Assembly: GCF_910592395.1 (NCBI RefSeq)
Contig: NC_088325.1
Span: 4,681,501-4,745,500, forward strand
Source: Lineus longissimus
Taxonomy: Eukaryota > Nemertea > Pilidiophora > Heteronemertea > Lineidae
DNA length: 64,000 bases
Reading direction: 5' to 3'
Shown here: piece by piece, positions 1-11,500 of the stretch
Position numbering within the stretch: position 1 is the stretch's first letter
How the letters are laid out: every line of letters begins with the position of its first letter
Made by a program: the position numbers and the translations under genes
The notes under the pieces: generated by a model
What the model saw: the letters and a program-made list of their open reading frames with translations, nothing else
Told to the model about the DNA's origin: nothing
The model's database searches: none

Positions 1-804
1 CGGGCAAGTCATTACTAGGAATAATGGCATTTTGAAGAATTTAGGATTTGGCCCCCTCCCTGGAGGCCAAACGGCAAATCAGATTGCACCAAACTTCGGT
101 ACCTGAGATCACCTGACCAAGGGGTACATGTGTACTTAATTTGTGATCAATAGTCATTGCAGTTAAGAAACGTGCCATAGTTACGGCCTGACGGCGAATT
201 TACGCCATTTGACCTCTGTGACCTTGACAAGAAGGTCAAATTAAAAACCTGTGTGACATATACTGTATGGTGGTTAGATGTACCCAGGATATCAAATTGG
301 TGGCAATCGGGCAAGAAGTTAAGGAATAATCACATTTTTAAGGTTTTTGGATTTTGCCCCCTGGTGGTCAAGTGGTGAATCATATTGGACCAAACTTCGG
401 TCCCTGAGATCACCTGACTAAGGGGTAAATGTGTACCAAATTTGGTATCAATAGTCATTGCAGTTTAGAAACGTGCCATCGTTACATCCTAACGGCCAAT
501 TTACACCATTTGACCTCTGTGACCTTGAAAAGGAGGTCAAATCAAAAACCCGGAGGATATATGATGCACCTTTGCTAGAAGTACCTACCATATTTTTTTC
601 AAAATTTCCCGACTACTATTAAGGGAGATATTGCATATTTTCACTTTTAACGTTTGGCCCCCTGGTGGCCAAACCATGAAACGAATCGGACCGAAACTTG
701 GTCTCCAAGGTGTCATTACATAAGGGTACATGTGTACCAAGTTTCAACTCAATAGCTCTAACAGTTACGAAACGTGCCCTGCTAACGGACGACGGACGAC
801 GACG

Positions 805-848
<44 letters not shown>

Positions 849-930
849 ACGACGGACGCCACGGTATGGGATAAGCTCACCTCTGCTAAGAGGTGAGCTA
901 AAAATGATGGTCATAAAGCACCATTCATAG
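1..930 (+). repeat. Interspersed repeat, copy 1 (pair of 55434-56300)
   Basis: This AT-moderate repeat is made of loosely similar modules of about 300 bp. Each module carries the phrases 'GGCCCCCTGGTGGCCAA', 'AAACGTGCCATAGTTAC' and 'TTTGACCTCTGTGACCTTGA'. It ends in a (GAC/ACG)n microsatellite (about 783-858), then an 11-bp stem hairpin AGCTCACCTCT...AGAGGTGAGCT and a short A run. The whole stretch recurs almost base for base at 55434-56300. The Asp-rich reading frame across the microsatellite is not a gene. No coding capacity is visible, so this is a non-autonomous repeat of unknown mobilisation. Confidence 0.85.
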
Positions 931-2052
931 GCTCATGTGAATTTTTTGAATAGGCACATGAACTAAAAAAAGGTGATATTTGGACCTTTTTGGCTCACTG
1001 TAGGGAGTCTATTCAATACCATGGTGTCAGTCGTCCATCATTTTTATCTTATTTCAAAAACTATGGCACGTTTTTTAAGCAGTGGGACTGTGAACTTGAA
1101 ACCCCCAGGCCAGGTAACCTTTGACAGCGAATTTCGGTCCGATTTGAACCTTGAATTGGCCACCAGGGGCAAAAACTGAAAAAAGTAAAAAGTGCAATAC
1201 CTCCCTTTATTTTATTATCATACTGTGTACATTGTATTTACTTATTGAATGCATGCATATTTTACTATATTGTGAAGCGCTATAAAAATGCTTTTAATAA
1301 TATTAACAATAATCAATATTATTAATTGAAGGCGTTTAGAAGCAGAGTGGGCTAATCCCACTTTTTTTCGAATTTGTGTTATGACCATTCTATGCAGCAC
1401 TGTGGATGCCCTTTATACATAACAGAGAAGTCTTACCCATAGTATTTCTATGACCAGGGTTTAACAGATTAACGATATTTTGAAAATGTCTTTGGGGTTT
1501 TTATTTACCAAAAATAACTTTTAAAAACTATCACCTCAAAAATAAAGGAAATGGTTTAGCTCAATTTGCTTCTAAGCCATTCAGCTATTATCAATGACTT
1601 GTTTTTATGGTAGGTACTCCGAGCAAGGATACATCACATATCTGTCCTACGGGTCTTAAATTTGACCTACTTTTCAATATCACATAGGTCAATTGGGATA
1701 AATTGGCTGTTTGAGTACAACTATGGAACGTTACCTAATCACTTAAGCTATGAACTTGAAACATGGATCACCTATGTCAGATAACCTCCAACGCCGAAAT
1801 TCGGTTTGGTCTGCTTCTCGACTTGGCCACGAGGCCAAAACTGAAAAGGTAGAAAGTGCAATATCTTGCTTATTAAAAAATTCATTTCTATCATATTTTT
1901 TGAAGGTTCTCCTAGCAAGGATACAACACATGTCGTATGACTTTTTATTTGAACTACTTTTCAAGGTAAAATAGATCAAATGGCAAAAGCGCTATTTTTC
2001 ACAGGTTTCTGGAAATCCGACCTTTTTAACAAAGTCGGAGAAATGTCGGATA
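931..2052. other. No gene; degenerate antisense repeat modules
   Basis: Two decayed antisense modules of the same family are visible near 1030-1180 and 1725-1990. They are recognised by 'AAACTATGGCACGTTTT' (the reverse of AAACGTGCCATAGTTT) and by 'TTGGCCACCAGGGGC' or 'TTGGCCACGAGGCC'. The rest is AT-rich with no supportable exon. Confidence 0.6.
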
Positions 2053-3645
2053 ATCAAGTTTGAACCCTGACGACCCCGCCAATTATCGACCTATAACTGT
2101 GGGTACTAACTTTTCCAAGCTGATGGAAAGTATTCTTAAACCTGGTTCTGTGAACTGTTGTGATACCCAATTTGGGTTTCGTGAAGGTCTTGGCAATGAC
2201 CAAGCTTGTTCCTTCCTCCATGACAGTGTTAGATATTTTAACGGTAAGGGTAGCCCGGTGTATGTCTGTAGTCTTGATGCACACAAATGTTTTGACAAGG
2301 TCTGGCACGATGGCCTTTTTTACAAGTTGATACATAGAATTCCTCTGTGCCACTGGCTCTTCCTGTATTCATGGTACATTAATTTAAAAGCCACGGTTAA
2401 ATGGAACGGGCAATTTAGTGACTACTTTCAGGTAACTAGAGGTATCCGTCAAGGTAGCCTGTTGTCACCTATCTTTTTCATTATGTTCCTTGATGATCTC
2501 TTGTCTGATCTTTCGAAGTCAGAGCATGGGCTATGTATAGCTAAACATATTTTTAACAATTTTGCATTTGCTGATGATGTGACACTGCTGGCTGCCACTA
2601 TCCCTGGTTTACAGGCTCTTATTGACATGTGTTTCGTCTACGCTGATAGATGGCGTTTCACCTTTGGAATAGCCAAAACACGGTGTGTAATCTTTGGGGC
2701 TAACAAATTTGAGCAGAGCCCTGCTTGGCTGCTAGGTCCCGATCAGATTTTAAATGAAGAACAAGCTGAGATCCTTGGAGTCAACTTTACTGCTGGTCTT
2801 ACGGGGGGCTCTCATGTCGAGAGAAGGGTCTCGGCCGCACGCTGTAGAGTTTACGGCTTACTCCAGAACGGGATGTGTTATCCAGGTTTATCTAGTGAGG
2901 TAAAAACGTTTTTATGGAACAGTACTGTCCGACCCATTCTTACATATGGTTGTCACTTTTTATATTTGCGTAGTTTGGAGAGGCAAATTCTCGAAAGATT
3001 CCAGAGCAACCAAGTTAAACGCCTCTTGGGTCTTCCTAAGAGAAGCCATCATTCCAAGCTACTGGAAGCCCTTGGAATTGAAAGTATTAGCAACAGCATC
3101 AATGATTCAAAGTGTTCTCTCTTCAAACGAATCTTCCGGCATGATTCCCCCGCCAGAGCCCTGAACTGTGTTCTTTTGGCAAAGTGGGCCTCTGGTGCCG
3201 GGTGCATAAAGGGCACCCTTCTGGATTCTGTGATCGATCTCGGTGTGGCGCCCGCCTCCCTAGCGTTCTCTCCTCGGTGTCGCTCGGCTGACCGTCCGGT
3301 TGTCCCTGCTGCGGAGGATGGGATTGTGGACTCATTACACGGTCTCCTCCTCAGCAGCGGGTACGACACGAGGGGTTCGGCTGAGCACACCATGGTGAGA
3401 TTGCTCACACAGGCTTTTTAATTCAATCTGTTAGGTTATACCATGGTGGCATTATAATTTTATATTTTATTACTTATATTTATAATGCCTCCATGGTTAT
3501 ACCCGGTACATTTAGTTTTAAATTTGTAAAGTATTGACTGAACTTGTTAGGTTGTACATTGTAGTTTTAAACCTGTAAAATATTTGATTCTCCTTCACTG
3601 GAGGTTTTAATAATAAATAATAAATAATAAATAAATAATAAATCA
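2053..3645 (+). mobile_element. 5'-truncated non-LTR retrotransposon (LINE)
   Basis: A LINE fragment starts abruptly inside the reverse transcriptase domain. It continues through the RT C-terminal region, and ends about 190 nt after the stop codon in a (TAAA/TAA)n-type microsatellite (3608-3643). 5' truncation and a simple-repeat 3' tail are typical of LINE insertions. The endonuclease domain and ORF1 are absent. Confidence 0.85.
2060..3421 (+). CDS. LINE reverse transcriptase, N-terminally truncated
   Basis: The 453-residue open frame carries RT motifs in order: 'NPDDPANYRPITV' (region 1-2 entry), 'SLDAHKCFDKVWHDGL' (motif A with the catalytic Asp), 'TRGIRQGSLLSPIFFIMF' (motif B) and 'FAFADDVTLLA' (motif C, FADD). 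A connection region with 'RPILTYGCHFLYL' and a Trp/Arg-rich tail follow. The first ATG is incidental, because the real protein should start several hundred codons earlier. The frame is intact, which suggests a fairly young insertion. The clade (CR1/L2/Jockey-like) cannot be settled by eye. The N-terminal endonuclease is missing, so this copy is not autonomous. Confidence 0.85.
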   Translation: MNPDDPANYRPITVGTNFSKLMESILKPGSVNCCDTQFGFREGLGNDQACSFLHDSVRYFNGKGSPVYVCSLDAHKCFDKVWHDGLFYKLIHRIPLCHWLFLYSWYINLKATVKWNGQFSDYFQVTRGIRQGSLLSPIFFIMFLDDLLSDLSKSEHGLCIAKHIFNNFAFADDVTLLAATIPGLQALIDMCFVYADRWRFTFGIAKTRCVIFGANKFEQSPAWLLGPDQILNEEQAEILGVNFTAGLTGGSHVERRVSAARCRVYGLLQNGMCYPGLSSEVKTFLWNSTVRPILTYGCHFLYLRSLERQILERFQSNQVKRLLGLPKRSHHSKLLEALGIESISNSINDSKCSLFKRIFRHDSPARALNCVLLAKWASGAGCIKGTLLDSVIDLGVAPASLAFSPRCRSADRPVVPAAEDGIVDSLHGLLLSSGYDTRGSAEHTMVRLLTQAF

Positions 3646-4740
3646 GATGTAAAGTTAGAGGAACCGTTGATAAATCGGAAAAAGCCACCTAGTTGTGTTT
3701 ACGGCCTGGTTAACTTTCAAAACATGTTTTGCAGGACAATTGCTGTTCATTGTAGAGAGATGTCCTGATTTGAGAGGTCAAATTGAATAAAGGCAACCAA
3801 TTCGAGACCAATACTAGTGTCCAAGCCAAAGACCATCACTCGGGTGTAGTCTGATACCTCAGAAATCCCACTCGAGTGGTTTTATATATATTTGGTGGTT
3901 AGGAATTCATCCTGGTTAAGAAACATGCTACATGTATATAGTATAACCAAAGTCGGTATGATATGTGATGTATCGTTGCGTGGAGTACCTACCATAAAAA
4001 TATCATCGAAAACAAGTCACTAGTTATTATCATTGAAACAAGTCACTAATAATAAGTCTAATATCGCACTTTGTGCCTTTCTTAGTCTTTGCCCCCTAGT
4101 GGCCAAGTCGAGAATCGGATCAGACCGAAATTTGAAGTCAGAGTTTGTCTGATTTAGGGAGAAATGTGTAAGAAATTTCAAGTTCATAGCTTCAGCGATT
4201 GAGAAACATGTCAGAGTTACCCTAAAACGGCCAATTTACGCCATTTGACATCTTTAACCTTAAAAATTAGGTCAAATCGAAAACCCGTAGAATATGTGAT
4301 GTATCCTTGCTCTGAGTACCTACCATAAAAATGAAATTGAAAACATGTCACTATTAAGCGAGATATTGCACTTTATACTTTTTCTAGTTTTGCCCCCCTG
4401 TTGGCCAAGTCGAGTATCAGATCAGACCGAAAGTCGGTGTCAGAGGTTATATAATGTAGGTAGTCATGTGTACTCAATTTCAAGTTCATAGCTTTATCGG
4501 TTAAGAAACGTGCCATAGTTACACTCAAACGGACAATTTACGCCATTTGACCTCTGTGACCTTGAACATAAAGTCAAATCAAAAACCCGCAGGATATGTG
4601 ATGTATCCTTGCTTTGAGTACCTATAAAAATAAAATTGAAAACGAGTCACTATTAAGCGAGATATTGCACTTTTTACCTATATTAGTTTTGGCACCCTGG
4701 TGGCCAAGTCGAGAATCAAATTGACTAGTTTCCAGTTTAA
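3646..4740 (+). repeat. Degenerate interspersed repeat modules, no gene
   Basis: From about 4080 to 4740 there are two to three sense-oriented modules of the 'GGCCAAGTCGAGAATCAGATC ... CCATTTGACCTCTGTGACC' family also seen at 1-930 and 51.6-52.8 kb. They diverge by perhaps 10-20 percent. The interval 3646-4080 shows nothing recognisable. This DNA lies just downstream of the stop codon of gene A. Confidence 0.6.
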
Positions 4741-4830
4741 CCTCGACCATACCTTTTTTAATCGCTGCGTGACCACCTACGTATTACCCTAGCCCAAATC
4801 AGCGCTGACTATTGAGACACCTATACACTA

Positions 4831-5554
4831 TTATTCCGGACATGGCTCCACATGTCTGAGGTCCAGATATTCTCCATGCTGAACTGGCTCTACTCGACCT
4901 AAATTGGCATATGTTGACACTTGGCTGTGAGCCATATCGTTATTTGAGTAACTTTGGGGCCGCTTATTGTCCCCATCGGATTGGCTTGAACTGCTTTCGG
5001 TTGTGCTCTGGCCAGGTTGTCCCTGAATGGGGATTGATAAGTTGCTGTCCTTGTTTTCAGGCTCCTGTCTCTCCTGACCGATTTTCTTCTTGCTTAATAC
5101 ATCCTGCCCGAACTGCTCATATGGGGTTGCGTACTCCATTTGATGATCCTGGGGTTCGGGAGCTGGGTTTTCGCCCGAATCATTTTGCAGCCTTCTCGAA
5201 GGACTATCCACGTAGTCGTAGGCGTCTACGTCTACTTCATCATCTGGGCTCGTGGGCTCGTTCCCAAGGACTGCGCGTAATGGATTGTGATGCCCTATAG
5301 CCACTGGCAGTGCAGCATTCTGGTTGGGCGGGCGTTTAGGGTGAAATGCATCATTTTCGTATTCAGTCCCAGTGTTCGCGTTGGTATGTACAGATCTATT
5401 TCCGGCTGTTTTAAATTCAATCCTCGTATCGTCGTAATCTGCGGTGTCATTTGTAGATAGCTGATTCCCCCTGATTCTTGTATCATCTTTATCTGCGGTG
5501 CCATTTATAGGTCGAAGACTCTGCGTCGTCCCCCATCGCGCCAGTCCACGTTTC
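4831..5554 (-). CDS. Gene A exon 7: cytoplasmic tail with tyrosine motifs
   Basis: The exon opens after acceptor 'CTTCCGCAG' and starts with the basic stop-transfer residues K-R-G-L-A-R. It encodes 241 mostly disordered, acidic and Ser/Gln-rich residues and ends at TAA. Near the C-terminus, 'S-T-Y-A-N-L' fits the ITIM consensus (S/I/V/L)xYxx(I/L/V) at about Tyr668. A second candidate, E-Y-L-D-L, follows at about Tyr682. Further tyrosines sit in acidic contexts (TEYEND, DAYDYVD, MEYATPYEQF). By analogy, phosphorylated copies would recruit SH2 proteins such as SHP phosphatases. That is inference only. Confidence 0.8.
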
Positions 5555-8500
5555 CTGCGGAAGAAAAACAGCGTTAATTAACGCAACCAATAAACGTGGA
5601 AGTACGAGTAACATGCTACACCGCGAGTGCATTCACTTTGAATATACAGAATTGTAGCGTTTAGTTTTCCTTAATATTCTGTCACTTTCACGCGACTTCC
5701 GTGTTCCCGTCGCATATCTTGGGCTCAGGAAGTGGTACTTGCCCTTGCCTTCCTCTATTAGAGATGTTCCCCCGTCGTAGATGTGGCGCTTGACCTGCAT
5801 GAGGTCGCTTCGTGTATTGATATCCTGCGGTGTTTTGATTGTATATCTTATGTGATCATCGAGAAACTAGTGTCTGTGACTATGTTTCAGACTGTACAGT
5901 GTCTTACCATAAAACAAATACAGCAATGGCGCCTGCTACAAGTACAATGACTCCTCCTACTACCACACCGCCAACAAGAGGAAAAACTGTTAAAAAAAAC
6001 AATAACCGAATTTTGATTAAATCTTCATCAGACTTGGCATTTTTAGTGAGGAGAGCTTACATTAAAGATGAATACATTTGCAATCGACTTGGTTTCGCAG
6101 TAGCCTTGGTCATCTTGATCCGAGCTACTGAGGTCAGACTAATACCAGATATGTTACACTTTGTACATGATATTTGTTAATAATATATGATCTCGGAAAG
6201 CTTTGCTGTGCAACACCATAGCCAGGAATGTGACGAAGACAAACGATTTAATTAGCTAGTGATAAAAATGCAGGTAACCAGTTTCTGAACTCAGACCAGT
6301 TGGGGTCAACTGTCTGGCTGGCGAAAAACTGCATCGAGATACTGTCTCAGTCACTGCGAATCAAAGTGGTCTGTTTGTTGTGCTTTCGCGACCAACAGCT
6401 ACATTTAGTTCCGAGTGCATGATCAACTTCGTCGCTGGTCTAAGCAGGTGAATGCCAAATTATCAAAACTGACATGGCCAAATTGTTATCAAACAGACAA
6501 GGCCAAATGGCAACTTAATCCGAAGGTTCTATATTCTGTCCAGCTTCTACATGTATAATATAATAGCACAAATAAAAAAATATTAATTCTGGCTATACGA
6601 GGGATTTAACACATGACCCCATGGCTTTAAGCATTTTCAGCTCTACAGGTTTTTCGAAGAATATCGATACAAATACATATCTGAAACTTTAGTCAAACTG
6701 GACTCACCTGATGTGTTTGTTTCAAGATCAACAGCTTGCGAGTTCTTTTTGTCATTGACTCCATTCTGGAAAACCATGCTCCTGTATACAACATCCCTAC
6801 CATCTTCAACCACCACAAAATAATAATATGTCTTGTCGGCATCAACGAGAAAGGCTGCAACGTTATTATCTAGGTTAGACACGGTGTAGTTCCTACAGTC
6901 TTCAGTGCCGTCCTGGCAGTACACGATCTTAATTGCTGTATATTTACCAGTCACTTTTTTCCAGCGCACCGTAACTATGTTGTCTATCCGGTTCACACCA
7001 ATGAGGGTCGTTTTGGGTTTCTCTGCATAGTATATAAAGAACAATTTTGACGAAAAAATTGGTTAAACAATGATCACACCAATGATAAGAGTTGAAGAAG
7101 ACCGACACTCAGTGTTTTTTTTACAAAATACACTTTTTGTAATCAACTCCACTTGAGGTGAACCTTGAACCTATGTGAAAAAATGAAAATTTCGACTTAT
7201 GGGGCCAGCCTAGTTGTTGACGTCAAATCCTCTACAGTTCTCGAAAAAAACATTTTGTAGTGGCTCTGTCTGTTCAGAGGTCTGTGTAATATTTTAATGT
7301 GGTTGTTATATATTTCTTCGTTTCCATACACTATACAGCTAAAGAAATCAAGAATTGCAATAGGGAAATACACAAGAAACAATCTGTAATGCGAAAACAC
7401 GGAAACAACTAAAGAAGTCACACCAGTTCAAAGCCTTGATGCACTACTAAGAGTAATGATTCATAGAAACCGCTTAAATACATTTAATGGTTTTCGCAAG
7501 AGATGATTAACTGGAGTTCAGTGATGAACTGAATTCCGAATAGGTGTGTCTATTAGAAAAAAAACACAAACCTGGTGTTTTCCGAGATGTTATGTTGCTG
7601 AAGTTACTCGCCTGAGTTCCCACGTTAGAATTCTTGCTGCACACCCGAAACATATACCAGACATTCGACTCAAGACCCATAACCCTATGATACACGGCTT
7701 TCTTGAGACCTGGATCAGTTATTCCTCCTTGAGGAACCTCCGAGGCAACATCCCAGTTCTCAGGAAACTGCTTGTATTGGATGTAAAACCTCTGCTTCGA
7801 TCCACCATTGAATTCTGAGATCCACTCGAGAGTAACTGTTACGGCAGTTGAGTTCACTACTTTGAGTTTGCTGGGTGCAGAGGGTGGCCCTTAAATGAAA
7901 TAACGGTTGCGACCTCAGTTACGGGATGGTTGTGCCAATTCTGGTGTATGTACATCGGGCCGTTAACTCGTCTTATTGAGGTAGGTGAAGTGCCATGAGC
8001 AACTGTTCTGAACCAGCTGGATTTGGCGCAATAAGTCTCATTATCAAAGAAAAACAGAAAACATAGCAATAAGAAAAAAACGAAGGATGCACTTACTAAT
8101 CACAACAAAATCATGTGCATTGCTAGACTTAGATCCAGCATCATTTTTTGCGACACATACATATTTTCCAGCATGCCCGAGGGTGACGGTTGTAATTAGA
8201 AGAGCACCATGTGCGTCGGTCTCTGGTGATAGAGGTTCGCCATTCTTAGTCCACGTGTAAGTGACTGGTTTCGTCACGTTGACATTTTCGGCATTGCAGG
8301 TGAGGTTTGCAGTGTCTCCAACATTGACCGGCGATTGAATTGCGACTGTTGGTCTGAGGGGTGGAACTGAAATAAAGAGAGAGAGAGAGGGTAGTCAGCA
8401 GTTTGAACTACGGCCAATCAGTATGCGTCTTGATGTCACATGATTTCAAAATGGCAGCCTAAATCATGTGACATCAAGACGCATACTGATTGGCCATAGC

Positions 8501-11500
8501 CTCGCCGCCGACGCCAATTCAGGCGGCAATCCGTAGCACACCTGGCTTCTTCTTGCGTTCAAACGCGGCGACACGCGTCAAAAATCAAACATGTTAGATA
8601 TTTGGCGTTTAGTTGCGGCAAGTGGCGGCAAGTCGCGTTCGCCAACGCCGTTCGTACCAGACTAGGGATTTTTCAGGCGTTCAGGACTCTTGCGGCAAAA
8701 AACGCTTGTGAACGCCGAAGTATGCTTCGGGCTATACAGCGGACATGTGTTCCCTTTTATTCGAAATATGTAATCTACATCACGTAGACACTTAAAACTA
8801 ATGGACTTGGAAGACCTGTTTGTTTATCAAAGGGCCCATTGTACATGTTTTTTGCAAGTCCGATACTGTAGAAAATAACATTTTCGCGGGCGATAGACAA
8901 ATTCGCGGCATTTCCCAAGCGAATATTTTTTCGCCCAAAAATAATACTATTTTGTCAAAATAGCTCCTTTTAGGGAGTTTTCGTAAATCCCCCGAAACAC
9001 TAACGCGAACGCCTATCACATTGTTTGACCTCCTGGTAACGAAGTCAAACTATGGGATAGGCGTTCACGTGGATTATTCGGGGGATTTGCAAAAACTCCC
9101 TACCCCAAAACGCTAACGTGAACGCCTATTCCACTGTTCGACGTCGATAAGCGTTAACGATGGCGTTTCGGTGGAATTGCAAAAAACCTCCCTTTTATAC
9201 TCAAACCCGCTGTCAACAGGTTTCAATGCTTGGAGAAATTATCTAGTTATTTGTTCATCATTAAAGCCTACTAATAAGGCGAATAGAAGATACATTGATA
9301 AAAAACACCGGAAGCCAATAAAACCTAAACAGCCTCCTGATAAGGCGAATAGAAGATACATTGATCAGATACACCGAAAGGCAATTAGGCGTAGAGCACA
9401 CACACAGATGAGCATAATGAGGCAAAAGTTATCGTTGATGAAGATTGAGTCGGAATTTGTGTGTGTTAGGTGTAATAATGGTATGCGCCAATTGCACTGG
9501 GTAAACAAAGTTTCTGAGTAATCACATATGATATGGTTAAGTGAGCTGACATCGACACAGGCCCTTCCCTTATAGCTCGATGCATTGCCTATGCCTATGG
9601 GAACATGGCAACTGTGACATTCAATCCCTTTCGCGGGTACGACTTTCTAGCATGTTTGCCTATGACCTGTCTATTCGGGCACTACGTGTCAGCATTGTTT
9701 CAACATGTCCGAAACCGTTTGCAGCCGACCAAATAATTCTGAAATTGAGCAATTCTCTCAGGGAGTATACAGATAAAGAAACTTTATACTTGAATGTAAA
9801 CATAAATTACCTGTAGGGATTTTTGAAATCATATTTTTGCAGTTGCGAGTCCTTCTCCTCGCGATTGGCATTTGTAACACGTGCTTCTTCGGTCTTTTTT
9901 GTTCGAAATATGTAATATATTGAATTGTTGTTTGAAATATGTTCGAATAATTCTGAAATTGAGCAATTCTCTCAGGGAGTATACAGATAAAGAAACTTTA
10001 TACTTGAATGTAAACATAAATTACCTGTAGGGATTTTTGAAATCATATTTTTGCAGTTGCGAGTCCTTCTCCTCGCGATTGGCATTTGTAACACGTGCTT
10101 CTTCGGTCTTTTTTGCTCCGATGCAAATATCATTGGCTCATATATTATCCGTGTCTATGAAATGCTAATAAGCCGTCAATTGATTTGTGATTGCATTAAG
10201 GTAAAATTTTTTTAGACTGGTTTGTCGCCCTTTTTGCCGATTCAATATGCCATGAATAATGCCAATAATGCCATTTGTTAAAATATACTTTACATCTTAT
10301 TTGCATATAAAACGTTATTCGTTTATCAATCAAGAATGTTTTAAGTGAAACATGTGATCAGAGGTAGTGCAAGCGACCATAGGAGCACGCAAAATCCCCT
10401 GGGTGAACGAGGTTGCAGTGTTGAGGAGATCAACAGGAGAAGAACGAATATTGTAGAAGACATGCACACACTTTTTAAACATCATTCAAATAGTCGTCCT
10501 ATTTGCTGTTACAAATGAAAGGGAAAATCAACCCGAAACCCCCATACCTCAGTGAAACAGTCCACCCTTTTGAGGGAGAACATATGCAAAGGTGCAGTAT
10601 GTGTTTTGATTACTTACCTAAAACATCCAACCTCAGTTTAGTTGTGGCCTCTTGTCCATCAGCCTCGCACACCCACTCCCCACTGTCCGAAGTTTGAACA
10701 TTACTTAATTGAAAACTATTATAGTTATTTCTATCACACCGTGTGTTTGTCAATCTTGATGTGTACTCCTTTGGAATGACTAAACAATCGTGCGATAGGA
10801 GTACTGCTCCTTGGCTGCGGTGTTTGTCTTTCCACCACCTTGAACTTTCGGCGGTTCCACCCGTAATGTTACAACTTAGCGTTATCGTTTTGCCGAGGTG
10901 TGGACGTGAATTACTAAGTGTATTCCTTATCGTCATCCCGAGAATATCTGAAATCAGAAAAGCAACAGGGCCATCTGTCATTATGTAACATGCCAACACT
11001 AAGACAACAGTTTAACAACGCCTTAAAAGATAGACAGTTGCTAAACCTTATGACTCAATATATCACTCTTCAAACAACAATTCAATGTGAACTATTTTTG
11101 TAGTAATTAGACTTTTAAGCAAGCCCTTTTGAACATTGGTCATTTTTAGTAGAAAATGAGATTCACTATGCGTTATTTATAATTATTATTATCATTATAG
11201 AACAATTCAGCAGGAAGAGATAGTATTTGTTCGACAAATTCATGACACGAATTAAGCAGACGTTATGAGTGGCCTCACAGCGCGCTGGCAGGTTTAATTG
11301 TCATTGAAATTTCCTACTTGAGCAGTGAGACAAAAAAACAATTTCTGTTTTTAGAGATTGTTTTTCTTGGAGGTAAATAAAGAAAACGTGTTCATGATAT
11401 GTACAGTCCTACCAGAAAGTAAATGTCCACAGGTTTTTTTTAAATATCACAGAGATAGAATAAGATAATTGAATGCGGTTTTTAGCAGACAATGGTATGT

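Noticed and set aside
851-900. Helitron 3' end (hairpin followed by CTAA)
   Set aside because: The CTAA lies inside the stem rather than 10 or so bases behind it, and there is no TC 5' end or RepHel protein in reach.
730-930. 66-residue frame with a poly-Asp run
   Set aside because: It is the translation of the GACGAC microsatellite; the neighbouring copy at 56215 has a different repeat number and no conserved frame.
5839-6180. 113-residue plus-strand frame
   Set aside because: It is the antisense of the transmembrane exon and intron of gene A.
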